Origin: Clostridia bacterium
GTDB lineage: Bacteria > Bacillota > Clostridia > Christensenellales > Aristaeellaceae
Assembly: GCA_017459565.1 (NCBI GenBank)
Contig: JAFUCP010000063.1
Location: 1 to 32,715 of the forward strand
Direction of reading: 5' to 3'
DNA length: 32,715 nucleotides
Shown piece by piece: positions 20,260 to 28,733 of the stretch; positions within the stretch are counted from its first letter, which is position 1, and each line of letters opens with the position of its first letter. The notes beneath the pieces were generated by a model. The model did not search any database and had not been told where the DNA came from. It saw nothing but the letters and a program-made list of their open reading frames with translations. Position numbers and translations under genes: made by a program.

Positions 20260-21168
20260 TCACAGGCTATTGACGTACTTCACAGCCTCGGTGGCGGCCA
20301 TGGCGCCGTCGGCAGTGGCGGTCACCAGCTGCCTGAGCGCCTTGGCGCGGTTGTCCCCGGCCACGAAAACGCCTTCCGTACCGGTGTGGCAGTCCTCTCC
20401 GGCCACCACATAGCCGGCTTCGTCCAGCTTCACCACATTGGCGAAATTCTGGTTCTCCGGCACGCGCCCCACCGCCACGAACAGCCCGTTCAATTCGATG
20501 GTCTGCACGCTGCCGTCCAGCTTGTTCGTCACCTCGATGGCCTTCAGGCGCTTTTCGGCGATGAGCTTCGTCACATTGCTGTTGTAGACGAACGTCACAT
20601 TGCCCTTTTCCTTCAGCCGCCGCACGGTGGTCTCCTCGCCGCGGAAGCTGTCGCGCCGGTGGATGAGATAGACGGTCTTGGCAATGTCCGCCATATACAG
20701 AGCGTCCTCCAGGGCGGTGTTGCCGCCACCTACCACCGCTACCACCTTGTTGCGATAGAAGTTGCCATCACAGGTGGCGCAGTAGGACACGCCCCGGCCC
20801 ACCAGCCGGTCCTCGTCCTCCACGCCCAGCTTTCGGTTCTCAGAGCCCGTGGCCAGGATGACGGCCTTCGCCGTGTAGGTGCCCTTGGGGGTGACGACCA
20901 CCTTCGCCCCGTCCTGCTCGCGCAGCTCCACGGCCTTTTCAAAGGCGAACTCCGCGCCCAGCCCCTTGGCCTGCTCGTAGACCTTTTGCGAGAAGTCATA
21001 GCCGGAAATATGGGCTTCGACGGGATAGTTTTCAATGTCCGGCGTGTTGAGAATCTGTCCGCCGCAGCTGAGCGCCTCCAGCACAAGCACGGTCTTTCCC
21101 GCCCTGCGGGCGTAGATCGCGGCGGTCATGCCGGCGGGACCGCCGCCGACGACCACGATATCATACAT
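20260..21168 (-). CDS. trxB: thioredoxin reductase
   Basis: 302 aa. FAD-binding VVVGGGPAGMTAAIYA at the N-terminus, redox-active YCATCDG (Cys130 and Cys133), NADPH-binding VVGGGNTALEDALY with HRRDSFR, and the C-terminal FAD motif GVFVAGDNR. Uses NADPH to reduce thioredoxin in the cytoplasm. ATG 21168 lies 3 bp after the thioredoxin stop, so the two are co-translated. Length and all motifs are regular for the family. Confidence 0.95.
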   Translation of the reverse strand: MYDIVVVGGGPAGMTAAIYARRAGKTVLVLEALSCGGQILNTPDIENYPVEAHISGYDFSQKVYEQAKGLGAEFAFEKAVELREQDGAKVVVTPKGTYTAKAVILATGSENRKLGVEDEDRLVGRGVSYCATCDGNFYRNKVVAVVGGGNTALEDALYMADIAKTVYLIHRRDSFRGEETTVRRLKEKGNVTFVYNSNVTKLIAEKRLKAIEVTNKLDGSVQTIELNGLFVAVGRVPENQNFANVVKLDEAGYVVAGEDCHTGTEGVFVAGDNRAKALRQLVTATADGAMAATEAVKYVNSL

Positions 21169-21171
21169 GCT

Positions 21172-21483
21172 TCAGCCCTCCACCAGCTCGGCGATGGCGT
21201 CCTTGGGGATCAGCCCGACGCTGCGGTTGACCTCCTCGCCACCCTTGAACACCACCAGGCAGGGAATGGAGGTGACATCGTATTCATCGGCCAGCTCGTC
21301 CTCGGCGTCAATGTCGATGGACACGATCTTGTAGGCGGGGTTCGCGGCGGCCAGCTCATCCAGCATGGGCTTCATAGCCCTGCAGGGGCCGCACCAGCCG
21401 GCGTTGAAATCGGCCAGCACGGGTACGTCGCTCTTGAGGACCTCGGCGTCAAAATTGGACTTGGTTACTTCGATGACAGACAT
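21172..21483 (-). CDS. trxA: thioredoxin
   Basis: 103 aa, normal for the family. WCGPC (Cys31 and Cys34) with the preceding LADFNAGW, and the cis-proline loop SIPC. Disulphide reductant that is recharged by the neighbouring reductase. Middle gene of the operon with glutathione peroxidase upstream (31-bp gap) and reductase downstream. GGAGATAAGAG lies just upstream of ATG 21483. Confidence 0.95.
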   Translation of the reverse strand: MSVIEVTKSNFDAEVLKSDVPVLADFNAGWCGPCRAMKPMLDELAAANPAYKIVSIDIDAEDELADEYDVTSIPCLVVFKGGEEVNRSVGLIPKDAIAELVEG

Positions 21484-21514
21484 GGCTCTTATCTCCTTTT
21501 CTTATTCTGCGCGC

Positions 21515-22054
21515 TTACAGCAGCGCGGCGATATCGCTTTCAAAGCTCATGGGATCACTGGTGGGATTGAAGCGCTTGACGACGTTGCCCTCCCGGTCCA
21601 CCAGGAACTTGGTGAAATTCCACTTGATGTCGTTGGGCTTTTTGCAGGTGGTGCTGATTTTGGCGATCATGGCCATGGCCGCCTTGTTCTTCATGCCCTC
21701 CACCTTCTCGTCGGGCTGGACCTGCTTCAGGAAGGTGTACAGCGGCTCCTCAGTTTCGCCGTTCACGTCGATCTTCGCCAGCTGGTCGAACCGGGTCTGA
21801 TACTTGGCAGTGCAGAATTCGTGAATCTCGCTCTCGTCGCCGGGGGCCTGGTGCCCGAACTGGTTGCAGGGGAAGTCCAGGACCTCGAGGCCCTGATCAT
21901 GGTACTTCTCATACAGCTTCTCAAGCGCCTCATACTGGGGGGTAAAGCCGCAACCCGTGGCGGTGTTGACGATCAGCAGCACCTTGCCCTTGAGGTCGGC
22001 CAGGTTCAGGGTAGCGCCCTTGCGGGCCTTGACGGTGTAATCATAAATGCTCAT
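21515..22054 (-). CDS. glutathione peroxidase family protein (Cys type)
   Basis: 179 aa. Catalytic NTATGCGFT carries Cys35 where animal enzymes have selenocysteine; FPCNQFG holds Cys63, and WNFTKFLV the conserved Trp and Asn of the tetrad. Enzymes of this kind in bacteria usually take electrons from thioredoxin, which fits the trxA and trxB neighbours. Reduces peroxides in the cytoplasm. The start is ATG 22054, with AGGAGG eight bases upstream, rather than the ATG six codons earlier that overlaps this site. Confidence 0.93.
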   Translation of the reverse strand: MSIYDYTVKARKGATLNLADLKGKVLLIVNTATGCGFTPQYEALEKLYEKYHDQGLEVLDFPCNQFGHQAPGDESEIHEFCTAKYQTRFDQLAKIDVNGETEEPLYTFLKQVQPDEKVEGMKNKAAMAMIAKISTTCKKPNDIKWNFTKFLVDREGNVVKRFNPTSDPMSFESDIAALL

Positions 22055-22087
22055 GATGAAAGCCTCCTTCATTTCGTTCGCAAATCA

Positions 22088-22116
22088 ATTGTATCAAATT
22101 AAATTGTGCTTGTCAA
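22088..22116 (-). promoter_or_regulatory. promoter of the peroxide-defence operon
   Basis: On the minus strand TTGACA (22111-22116), 17-bp spacer, TACAAT (22088-22093), about 34 bp before the peroxidase start codon. Near-consensus; no clear PerR-like palindrome seen. Confidence 0.82.
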
Positions 22117-22180
22117 TATTTGTCGCGGGCGCGTGCCGTTAATTTCCAGTTAATTTGAAATCAACCAAAGCAAGACGCGC

Positions 22181-22211
22181 GGGGAGCGCGCCGAAGAACG
22201 GCCCGCTCCCC
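22181..22211 (-). terminator. hairpin after ftsH, possible terminator
   Basis: GGGGAGCG/CGCTCCCC with inner GCCG/CGGC, but followed on the minus strand by GCGCGTCTTGC rather than a T-run. A weak or rho-dependent stop is likely. Confidence 0.45.
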
Positions 22212-22249
22212 TATCCTGTCCGAATCCCGCGTCGCCGATACGCGGCGCG

Positions 22250-24088
22250 TCAGCCCGCCGCGTTCAGCTGCGGCGTGTTTTTGTGCAGTATATCCATAAA
22301 TTCCTCGCCGGTGATGGTCTCATGCTCATACAGGTACTTTGCCAGCGCGTGAAGCTGCTGGGCGTTTTCCTCGAGGATGTGATACGCCTTTTCATACTGG
22401 GCGGAAATCAGCGCGCGCACCACCTGGTCGATGTGGTTGGCGGTCTCCGCGGAGCAGGCCAGCGTGGTATCGCCGCCCAGGTACTGGTTGGTCAGCTGCT
22501 CCATGGCCACCATGCCGAACTCGTCCGACATGCCGTAGCGGGTGATCATGGCCCGGGCCAGCCGGGTGGCCTGCTCGATATCGTTGGAGGCGCCGGTGGT
22601 GATCTGCTTGAAGATCAGCGCCTCAGCGGCGCGCCCGCCGGTAAACGTGGCGATCTTGTTTTCAAGCTCCTCCTTGGTCAGCAGGAAATGCTCGTTTTCC
22701 TCCACCTGCATGGTATAGCCCAGCGCGCCGGATGTGCGCGGGATGATGGTGATCTTGTGGACGGGGGCGGATTCGCTCTGCTTCGCCGCCACCAGTGCGT
22801 GGCCGATCTCGTGATAGGCCACCACCATCTTCTCCCTGTCGCTCATCACGCGGTTCTTCTTCTGATAGCCCGCGATGATGACCTCCACGCTCTCCTCCAG
22901 GTCGGCCTGGGTCACCAGCCTGCGCCCGTCGCGCACGGCCCGGAGCGCGGCCTCGTTGACGATATTGGCCAGCTCCGCGCCGCTGGCGCCGGAGGCCGCC
23001 CGGGCCACGGCGGAAAAGTCGATGTTCTTTTGCATCTGCACCTTCTTGGCGTGGACCTTCAATATGGCCTCGCGGCCCTGCAAATCAGGCAGCTCCACGG
23101 GCACGCGCCGGTCAAACCGCCCCGGGCGCAGCAGCGCCGGGTCGAGGCTCTCGGGCCGGTTGGTGGCCGCGAGAATTACCACGCCCTTGGAGCCGTCGAA
23201 GCCGTCCATCTCGGTCAGCAGCTGGTTCAGGGTCTGCTCCCGCTCGTCGTTGCCGCCGATGCGCCCGTCGCGCTTGCCGCCGATGGCATCCACCTCGTCG
23301 ATGAACACGATGCAGGGCGCCTTCTCGTTGGCCTGTTTGAACAGATCGCGCACCTTGGCCGCGCCCATGCCCACGAACATCTCCACGAATTCAGAGCCGG
23401 AGATGGAGAAGAAGGGTACGTTCGCCTCGCCTGCCACGGCCTTGGCCAGCCGCGTCTTGCCCGTGCCGGGAGGGCCAACCAGCAGCGCGCCCTTGGGCAT
23501 CTTCGCGCCGATTTCCTCGTATTTCTTGGGATTGTGCAAAAAGTCCACGATCTCCGAGAGGATCTCCTTGGCCTCGTCCTCCCCCGCCACATCGTCAAAC
23601 TTGATGCCGCTGGTGGACTTGACATAGATCTTCGCGTTGCTCTTGCCCATGCCGAACATCATGCTGCCCGCGCCGCCGCCGGCCTTTTCCACCAGCTTTT
23701 TGCTGAAATACTGGCCCAGTCCGATCATGATGACGAGGGGCAGCGCCCAGGAGATCAAAAAGGACAGTATGGGCGACATTTGCTCCACGATCTGGCTGGC
23801 AAACTTCGCGCCGGAGGCGTACAGCCGCTGTGTCAGATCCGGGTCGTTCATCAGGCCCGTCTTATACAGCTTGTTTTCCGCGTCGGTGAACAGAATCTGA
23901 TTGTCCTCGACCATGACCTCGTTGATCTTCTTTTGCTCCGTCATGGACATGAACTCATCATAGGTCACCTCCGTCACCCGCGGGCTGAACAGCAGCGGGG
24001 CGACAAAGCTGTTGAACAACACGATGGCCAGCAGCGCCAGCGCGTAATAGAACATCAGCGGTTTTCTGGGTTTCTTGACCTCGTTCAC
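22250..24088 (-). CDS. ftsH: ATP-dependent zinc metalloprotease FtsH
   Basis: 612 aa. Two membrane segments (about residues 10-35 and 107-128) flank a short extracytoplasmic domain. AAA domain: Walker A GPPGTGKT (205-212), Walker [10 protein letters not shown] (about 260), second region of homology [18 protein letters not shown]. Protease domain: HEIGH (426-430) binds zinc. Membrane-anchored hexamer that degrades damaged membrane proteins and regulators. The GTG at 24088 is chosen because GGAAGG lies seven bases before it; an in-frame ATG six codons upstream has no site. Slightly short at the C-terminus compared with longer homologues. Confidence 0.95.
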   Translation of the reverse strand: MNEVKKPRKPLMFYYALALLAIVLFNSFVAPLLFSPRVTEVTYDEFMSMTEQKKINEVMVEDNQILFTDAENKLYKTGLMNDPDLTQRLYASGAKFASQIVEQMSPILSFLISWALPLVIMIGLGQYFSKKLVEKAGGGAGSMMFGMGKSNAKIYVKSTSGIKFDDVAGEDEAKEILSEIVDFLHNPKKYEEIGAKMPKGALLVGPPGTGKTRLAKAVAGEANVPFFSISGSEFVEMFVGMGAAKVRDLFKQANEKAPCIVFIDEVDAIGGKRDGRIGGNDEREQTLNQLLTEMDGFDGSKGVVILAATNRPESLDPALLRPGRFDRRVPVELPDLQGREAILKVHAKKVQMQKNIDFSAVARAASGASGAELANIVNEAALRAVRDGRRLVTQADLEESVEVIIAGYQKKNRVMSDREKMVVAYHEIGHALVAAKQSESAPVHKITIIPRTSGALGYTMQVEENEHFLLTKEELENKIATFTGGRAAEALIFKQITTGASNDIEQATRLARAMITRYGMSDEFGMVAMEQLTNQYLGGDTTLACSAETANHIDQVVRALISAQYEKAYHILEENAQQLHALAKYLYEHETITGEEFMDILHKNTPQLNAAG

Positions 24089-24130
24089 GATAGCACCTTC
24101 CTTCATTGTACAAAGGCAGTATACAACCCT

Positions 24131-24160
24131 ATTATAAACTATATGTCAACGCAATGTCAA
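24131..24160 (-). promoter_or_regulatory. ftsH promoter
   Basis: On the minus strand TTGACA (24155-24160), 18-bp spacer, TATAAT (24131-24136). A second TTGACA-like box lies inside the spacer. Confidence 0.78.
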
Positions 24161-24261
24161 GGAAAGTCAAAAAAAGACAGATATCCAGTGGCATGTCCCT
24201 CCACAAATAATATGCGTCGGTTGCGCATATACTACCCGTAAAAAAAGAAGGAGCGTGTCCC

Positions 24262-25515
24262 ATGAACCCATTTGAATTATCGTCAAAAAGCCCGGAATCG
24301 CTGATCCTGAACTGGCAGCAGATGACGGGCGTGCCCTACGACAAGAACGCCGTTGACCCCTACACCCGCTGCCGGGTAATCCTGATGAACGGCACAGAAT
24401 TTGAGGCCGTGTGGTACTCCCATCAGTTTTCCCGGCACTGTTCCGACAACGAGCTTCGGCGGCAAATCGCGCTGCTGCGCCGCCTGGAGCAGCAGCAGCA
24501 AAAGCTGGTGGCCAGCCTCAAGCCCGCGGACGAGGCGATTCTTGCGCACACCATCGGCTATGAACAGCTGGCGGTTGACCTGACGGCAGCGCTGGCCCAG
24601 CGGGAGGACAACCCCTATGTGAAGCAGGCCCTGGATTTCGCGCTTCTGGAGGACTTCGACCACCTTTACCGCTATGCGGACCTGATGGAATTTGACGACA
24701 AAAGGCACGCGGAAGAGCTGGTGGGCCGCTACACCGAAATCATGCCCGGCCGCCCCACCATCGCCCACCACCGGCACCCCTACGATTCCGTCAAGTTCCA
24801 CATCCGAAACCGCACCGCCTCGCCCCAGACCCGGCTGTGTACGGCCATCATCACCGCCGCGGAGCAGCAGACGATGAATTATTATATGAACGTGGCCGGG
24901 TTCTATCCCACCGCCTGGGGGCAGAAGCTGTACCGGGAGATCGGCATGGTGGAGGAACAGCACGTCACCCAGTACGGCAGCCTCCAGGATACCGACCAGA
25001 CCTGGCTGGAGGGCTGTCTCAACCACCAGTACACGGAATGCTATCTGTACTGGTCGGCCATGGAGACGGAGACGGATCCGCGGATCAGAGACGTCTGGGC
25101 ACAGCTGTTTGAGCAGGAGGTCAGTCACCTGCACTTCGCAGCGGAGCTTCTGGAGACCTACGAGGGCAAGGAGGCCGCGCAGATCATCCCCGACGGCGCC
25201 TTCCCGGATGCGCTGAGGCTAACGGGCAACATCGAATACGTGCGCGGCGTGCTGGGCGGCACGGTGTGCGACACCGCCCTGCGGGAGGACTGGACGAACG
25301 TGAACGACCTGAACTCCCGCGCGGATTTCTTCCGCTATCAAGGCGTCGTGAACGCGGATATCGGGGGCGTGGAGAGTCACGCGATCATCGAAAGGGTCAT
25401 CGATCGGGACGGGACCGATTACCGCTTTGAAACCGCGCCGAACCCCGTGCCCGCCCTGCGCAGCCGCACCCAGGACAACACCAGCGTCGGCCGCGTCCAG
25501 GGCACGCCCTGCTGA
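24262..25515 (+). CDS. ferritin-like helical protein of unknown function
   Basis: 417 aa. The middle third (about residues 170-300) reads as four long helices with repeated Glu/His pairs: ITAAEQQTMNYYMNVAG, IGMVEEQHVTQYGSL, CLNHQYTECYLYWSAM and LFEQEVSHLHFAAELLE. That is the pattern of ferritin-like di-metal carboxylate proteins (E, ExxH, E, ExxH). The N-terminal third has a helical section with QQQQ and EQLAVDLTAAL; the C-terminal 100 residues are less regular. GAAGGAG lies eight bases before ATG 24262. It is transcribed away from ftsH. No enzyme can be named; a redox or metal-storage role is an inference. Confidence 0.7.
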   Translation: MNPFELSSKSPESLILNWQQMTGVPYDKNAVDPYTRCRVILMNGTEFEAVWYSHQFSRHCSDNELRRQIALLRRLEQQQQKLVASLKPADEAILAHTIGYEQLAVDLTAALAQREDNPYVKQALDFALLEDFDHLYRYADLMEFDDKRHAEELVGRYTEIMPGRPTIAHHRHPYDSVKFHIRNRTASPQTRLCTAIITAAEQQTMNYYMNVAGFYPTAWGQKLYREIGMVEEQHVTQYGSLQDTDQTWLEGCLNHQYTECYLYWSAMETETDPRIRDVWAQLFEQEVSHLHFAAELLETYEGKEAAQIIPDGAFPDALRLTGNIEYVRGVLGGTVCDTALREDWTNVNDLNSRADFFRYQGVVNADIGGVESHAIIERVIDRDGTDYRFETAPNPVPALRSRTQDNTSVGRVQGTPC

Positions 25516-25558
25516 GTACAATCGTTTGTCGACGCCATCCTTCGGATGTCGCCGACCC

Positions 25559-25577
25559 GGAAAACGTTCCGTTTTCC
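25559..25577. other. small hairpin after the ferritin-like gene
   Basis: GGAAAACG-TTC-CGTTTTCC, eight-bp stem, followed by TGATCAT; a weak accessory stop before the main terminator. Confidence 0.4.
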
Positions 25578-25598
25578 TGATCATGTACAACCCCAAAT

Positions 25599-25630
25599 AA
25601 CGCGGAGGCTCCGCCGGGAGCCTCCGCGTT
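25599..25630. terminator. bidirectional terminator between converging genes
   Basis: AACGCGGAGGCTCC pairs perfectly with GGAGCCTCCGCGTT (14 bp), loop GCCG; both sides carry A/T-rich flanks, so it can serve the ferritin-like gene and the coiled-coil gene. Confidence 0.78.
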
Positions 25631-25655
25631 ATATCCTCATAATTTGGTTTGTGCC

Positions 25656-26279
25656 TTATTCCTGCGCCGGCTCCTCGGCCTCGACAGCCTCGTCGGTGCT
25701 GCCGATGAGGATCACATCGCCGCCGTCGCTCCGGAGGCCGTCCGTGCCGGATTTAAGCGCATCGCGCATCTGGCTGCCGATGCGGGATTTCAGGTCGTCG
25801 TTTTCGCCGTTGAACAGCGCCTCGCCCGTCCTGGTGGCGACATCGCCCAGGGCGTCCATGAGCAGCTTGATCTGGTTCAGATAGTAATTATAGCTCTCGC
25901 CGAAGGTCTTGACCGTGCTGGTCACATAATCCCTGTTGGCCTGGCGGTTGTTCCGAATTTCATTTTCCAGGTTGTGGCGTTGAAGCGCTGCGTCGCGGGC
26001 AAAATCCTGCTCCGCCTGCTCCCGGGATTCATCAAACTCCCGGTTCTTGCGGGTGTACAGGTCCTTCAGGCCCTCGTATTCCGCCCTGGATGCGCTGGCA
26101 TCGGCCTTCAGCTGTTCCAGGTCAAAGTCGTTCAGCTGTTCCTCCAGCTCGGAAATCCGCCGGTTCGCGCTCTCCAGGCTTTGCGCCAGCTCGCTCTTTT
26201 CAGCCGTTTCCTTGCTCAGCTTCGATTGCAGCTCGCTCAGCTGAGTCTCCAGCTCCTGTATCCTTTTGCTTCCGAACAT
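25656..26279 (-). CDS. coiled-coil protein of unknown function, 207 aa
   Basis: Starts at ATG 26279 with GGGAGG eight bases upstream. Residues 1-100 form an uninterrupted coiled coil (RIQELETQLSELQSKLSKET, SANRRISELEEQLNDFD), then a helical part with FGESYNYYLNQIKLLMDALG, then an acidic tail ending EEPAQE. No signal peptide or membrane segment. The layout resembles septal or polar scaffold proteins only in a general way; no function is assigned. Single-gene transcript with its own promoter and terminator. Confidence 0.78.
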   Translation of the reverse strand: MFGSKRIQELETQLSELQSKLSKETAEKSELAQSLESANRRISELEEQLNDFDLEQLKADASASRAEYEGLKDLYTRKNREFDESREQAEQDFARDAALQRHNLENEIRNNRQANRDYVTSTVKTFGESYNYYLNQIKLLMDALGDVATRTGEALFNGENDDLKSRIGSQMRDALKSGTDGLRSDGGDVILIGSTDEAVEAEEPAQE

Positions 26280-26352
26280 CTGATCATCCTCCCGTAGCTT
26301 AATTGAACGCGAAACCTCCGCCCACGCAGCGGTCTGCGCCTGTCTGTTTACT

Positions 26353-26381
26353 ATTATACATAAACGTAATCAAAATGTCCA
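26353..26381 (-). promoter_or_regulatory. promoter of the coiled-coil gene
   Basis: On the minus strand TGGACA (26376-26381), 17-bp spacer, TATAAT (26353-26358), about 74 bp before the start codon. Confidence 0.75.
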
Positions 26382-26471
26382 TAATCAGTTATAACATTTT
26401 TCGACACGGTCCGGCGTCCCCTGATTGTCAAAAAATAATCCGTTTCGCGTCATTTGATTTGAGTTTGATCA

Positions 26472-26480
26472 TGCTATAAT
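26472..26480 (+). promoter_or_regulatory. extended -10 promoter of the mini-HTH gene
   Basis: TGCTATAAT at 26472-26480; no good -35 at the right distance (ATTTGA). Start codon 34 bp downstream. Confidence 0.6.
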
Positions 26481-26513
26481 GGAACTCCACCACATCACCG
26501 GGAGGCGCTTTGC

Positions 26514-26720
26514 ATGGCCGTCAGTTACTTTCTCCTTTGGAGGCTTCTTGAAAAGCGGGGCTACGCGCGCAAGGATGTCATCTGGCTGGCAGGCATCAGC
26601 GAAAGCACCTACCGCAAGCTGCTGGCCGGGGACACGGTTCGCATGGATGTGCTGGAGCGCGTTTGCAGGGCGCTGAACGTGGATATCGGGGATATTTGCA
26701 GCTTCAAGCGGCTCCGCTGA
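26514..26720 (+). CDS. mini XRE helix-turn-helix regulator, 68 aa
   Basis: Almost only a Cro/C1-type domain: VSYFLLWRLLEKRGYARKDV, GISESTYRKLLAGDTVRMDV and LERVCRALNVDIGDIC. Proteins like this (YozG/HTH_26 type) are common small regulators in Firmicutes. ATG 26514 has GGGAGG eight bases upstream. It precedes the L,D-transpeptidase gene by about 100 bp, but that gene has its own promoter, so joint control is possible but not shown. Confidence 0.82.
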   Translation: MAVSYFLLWRLLEKRGYARKDVIWLAGISESTYRKLLAGDTVRMDVLERVCRALNVDIGDICSFKRLR

Positions 26721-26784
26721 GCGTTGCAGACCATTGCTTCCATATAAAGTCATCATATTGTGCCAACCGCGTGCCTCCCTTCTG

Positions 26785-26793
26785 TGCTATAAT
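26785..26793 (+). promoter_or_regulatory. extended -10 promoter of the L,D-transpeptidase gene
   Basis: TGCTATAAT at 26785-26793, 28 bp before the start codon; no convincing -35. Confidence 0.6.
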
Positions 26794-26821
26794 ACACTAC
26801 AGCACATTCCGGGAGGGTTTT

Positions 26822-28675
26822 ATGTTCATCTGCTCCAACAGACACAACCGAATCAAGATAATGCGCATTGCCGCGGCGCTGCTCATCGCCCTGGCCATGT
26901 TCCATTTCTGCGCCGTCGCGGAAGAAGCCGTCGACGGCGCGGCACAGGCGGAATACCTTGACCGGCAATCCGATTCCCTGCGCGCGGCCCAGCGGCGGCT
27001 TATCGACCTGGGCTATCTGCGCGGCGGCGCGGACGGCGTTTACGGTCCCAAGACCGAAGAGGCGCTGCAAAAATACCAGGGCGAAAACGGCCTTGAGCCC
27101 ACCGGGCACCTGGATAGCGAGACCTTCCGACTGCTGACGCAGGTCGATCCCAAGAGTGCCTCCGCCAAGGATATCCAGCAGAGGCTGATCGATTTGGGCT
27201 ATTTGCAGGGCACGGCGGACGGCGTCATCGGCCCGCGCTCCACCGAGGCCATCCAGCTTTTTCAGCGTCTGAACGGCCTGCCCGTCAGCCAGAAGGCGAA
27301 CGATGCCACGCTTGCGCGGCTGTTCTCCGAGGAGGCGCTGGCGGTTCCCGCAAGCCTTTCCAGCGGCAGCCGCGGCGAGGCCGTGGAGAACCTCCAGCGG
27401 CAGCTGCTCCGCTTCGGCTTCTTCGACGGCGAGGTGGACGGCAGCTACGGCCAAAGCACCACCGCCGCCGTGCGGGATTTCCAGCAGCACCTGATCGACC
27501 AGGGCTATACCGACGGCATCGAGGTGAGCGGCGTCGCTTCCCCGCTGACCCAGTTCTGCCTGTTCAACGAGCGCTATTCCACCTATCTGAGGGATGTCAC
27601 CGCCGATATCAGCGACAGCGAGGCCCTGCGCATTGAGCGCAGGCTGTTCCGCCTGGGCTACACCGACCTGCCCGCGGACGACACGCTGGACGAATGTTCC
27701 CTGGCCGCGCTGGAGCTGTTTAAGCAGCAGACGGGCATCATCACCTTCGCCACCGCGGACCGGGAGATCATCGACGCGCTGTTTTCGGAATCCGCCCCCG
27801 CGGCCTCGCATTGCGTGCCCCACGCCATCGCCTTCGGCGACAGCGGCACGGTGGTCGGCGACGTGGAAGCGGCGCTGGTGCGCGGCGGTATGATGATCAA
27901 ATACCCCACCGGGACCTATGGCAGCGGCATGGAGGAGGCGGTAGAGCGGCTCTACGTCTATTTGCAGGAGCAAAAGGACCCCAGCGCCGAGCTGTATGCC
28001 GACGCCAAGGCCCTGAGCATGGAGGCTGTTCGCAAATTGCAGGAGGGACTGCTGGAGAACCGCTTCGACAACACCAGCGGAACCGCCGAAATCAAGCGGA
28101 TGCAGAGCCGGCTGTATACGCTGTTCTATCTGCCGAAGGCCGGCATCGACGGAAAGCTGGGCCGGGACACCCGCAACGCGCTGAAGGCCTTCCAGACCGC
28201 CAACGGTCTGGCCGAGTCAGGCACCACCGACGCGGCCACCCAGAGCGTGCTGTTCACCGAAGCCGCCCTGCCGAAGCCCTATGCCCACCGCATAGAGGTC
28301 AGCATCGACAAGCAGCAGGTGTATGTCTACGCTCTGAACGAGCAAAAGGGCTACGACCTTGTTGAAACCTTCACCTGCTCCACCGGCCTGAACAACACCA
28401 CGCCCCGGGGCGTGTTTCTGGACGGCCATCCCATGAACCGCTGGCACCACTTCATAAAGTTCAACTGCTGGGCGCAGTATTCCTTTGAAATCACCGGCGA
28501 TATCATGTTCCACTCCGTGCTGTACAGCACCAACAGCGAAAAGAGCCTGCGCTCCGGGTCGCTGTACGCCCTGGGCAACCCCGCCTCCCACGGCTGCGTC
28601 CGGCTGGCGGTGGAGGACGCGAAATACCTGTTCGAGCATTGCAAGCGCGGCCAGGTGGTCATCGTCATCTACTGA
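26822..28675 (+). CDS. secreted L,D-transpeptidase with peptidoglycan-binding repeats
   Basis: 617 aa. N-terminal signal (RIAAALLIALAMFHFCAVA) suggests export or membrane anchoring. At least three peptidoglycan-binding repeats follow (AAQRRLIDLGYLRGGADGVY, IQQRLIDLGYLQGTADGVIG, LQRQLLRFGFFDGEVDGSYG), and another near residue 425 (MQSRLYTLFYLPKAGIDGKL). The C-terminal YkuD domain carries the catalytic SHGCVRL, Cys592 and His590, with MFHSVLYS upstream. Forms 3-3 crosslinks or attaches proteins in the cell wall. ATG 26822 has GGGAGG five bases upstream. Well terminated, single-gene transcript. Confidence 0.92.
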   Translation: MFICSNRHNRIKIMRIAAALLIALAMFHFCAVAEEAVDGAAQAEYLDRQSDSLRAAQRRLIDLGYLRGGADGVYGPKTEEALQKYQGENGLEPTGHLDSETFRLLTQVDPKSASAKDIQQRLIDLGYLQGTADGVIGPRSTEAIQLFQRLNGLPVSQKANDATLARLFSEEALAVPASLSSGSRGEAVENLQRQLLRFGFFDGEVDGSYGQSTTAAVRDFQQHLIDQGYTDGIEVSGVASPLTQFCLFNERYSTYLRDVTADISDSEALRIERRLFRLGYTDLPADDTLDECSLAALELFKQQTGIITFATADREIIDALFSESAPAASHCVPHAIAFGDSGTVVGDVEAALVRGGMMIKYPTGTYGSGMEEAVERLYVYLQEQKDPSAELYADAKALSMEAVRKLQEGLLENRFDNTSGTAEIKRMQSRLYTLFYLPKAGIDGKLGRDTRNALKAFQTANGLAESGTTDAATQSVLFTEAALPKPYAHRIEVSIDKQQVYVYALNEQKGYDLVETFTCSTGLNNTTPRGVFLDGHPMNRWHHFIKFNCWAQYSFEITGDIMFHSVLYSTNSEKSLRSGSLYALGNPASHGCVRLAVEDAKYLFEHCKRGQVVIVIY

Positions 28676-28696
28676 AAGCATCCGCCCATGAAAAGA

Positions 28697-28726
28697 GCGG
28701 CGCGCATTTCTGCGCGCCGCCTTTTT
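28697..28726. terminator. terminator after the L,D-transpeptidase gene
   Basis: GCGGCGCGCA pairs with TGCGCGCCGC, loop TTTC, followed by CTTTTT on the plus strand and CTCTTTTC on the minus strand; can end both converging genes. Confidence 0.85.
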
Positions 28727-28733
28727 GCGCCTG

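Noticed and set aside
22283..24241. 652-codon plus-strand open frame opposite ftsH
   Set aside because: Antisense shadow of a GC-rich gene with clear FtsH motifs; no ribosome binding site and Leu/His/Gly-rich composition.
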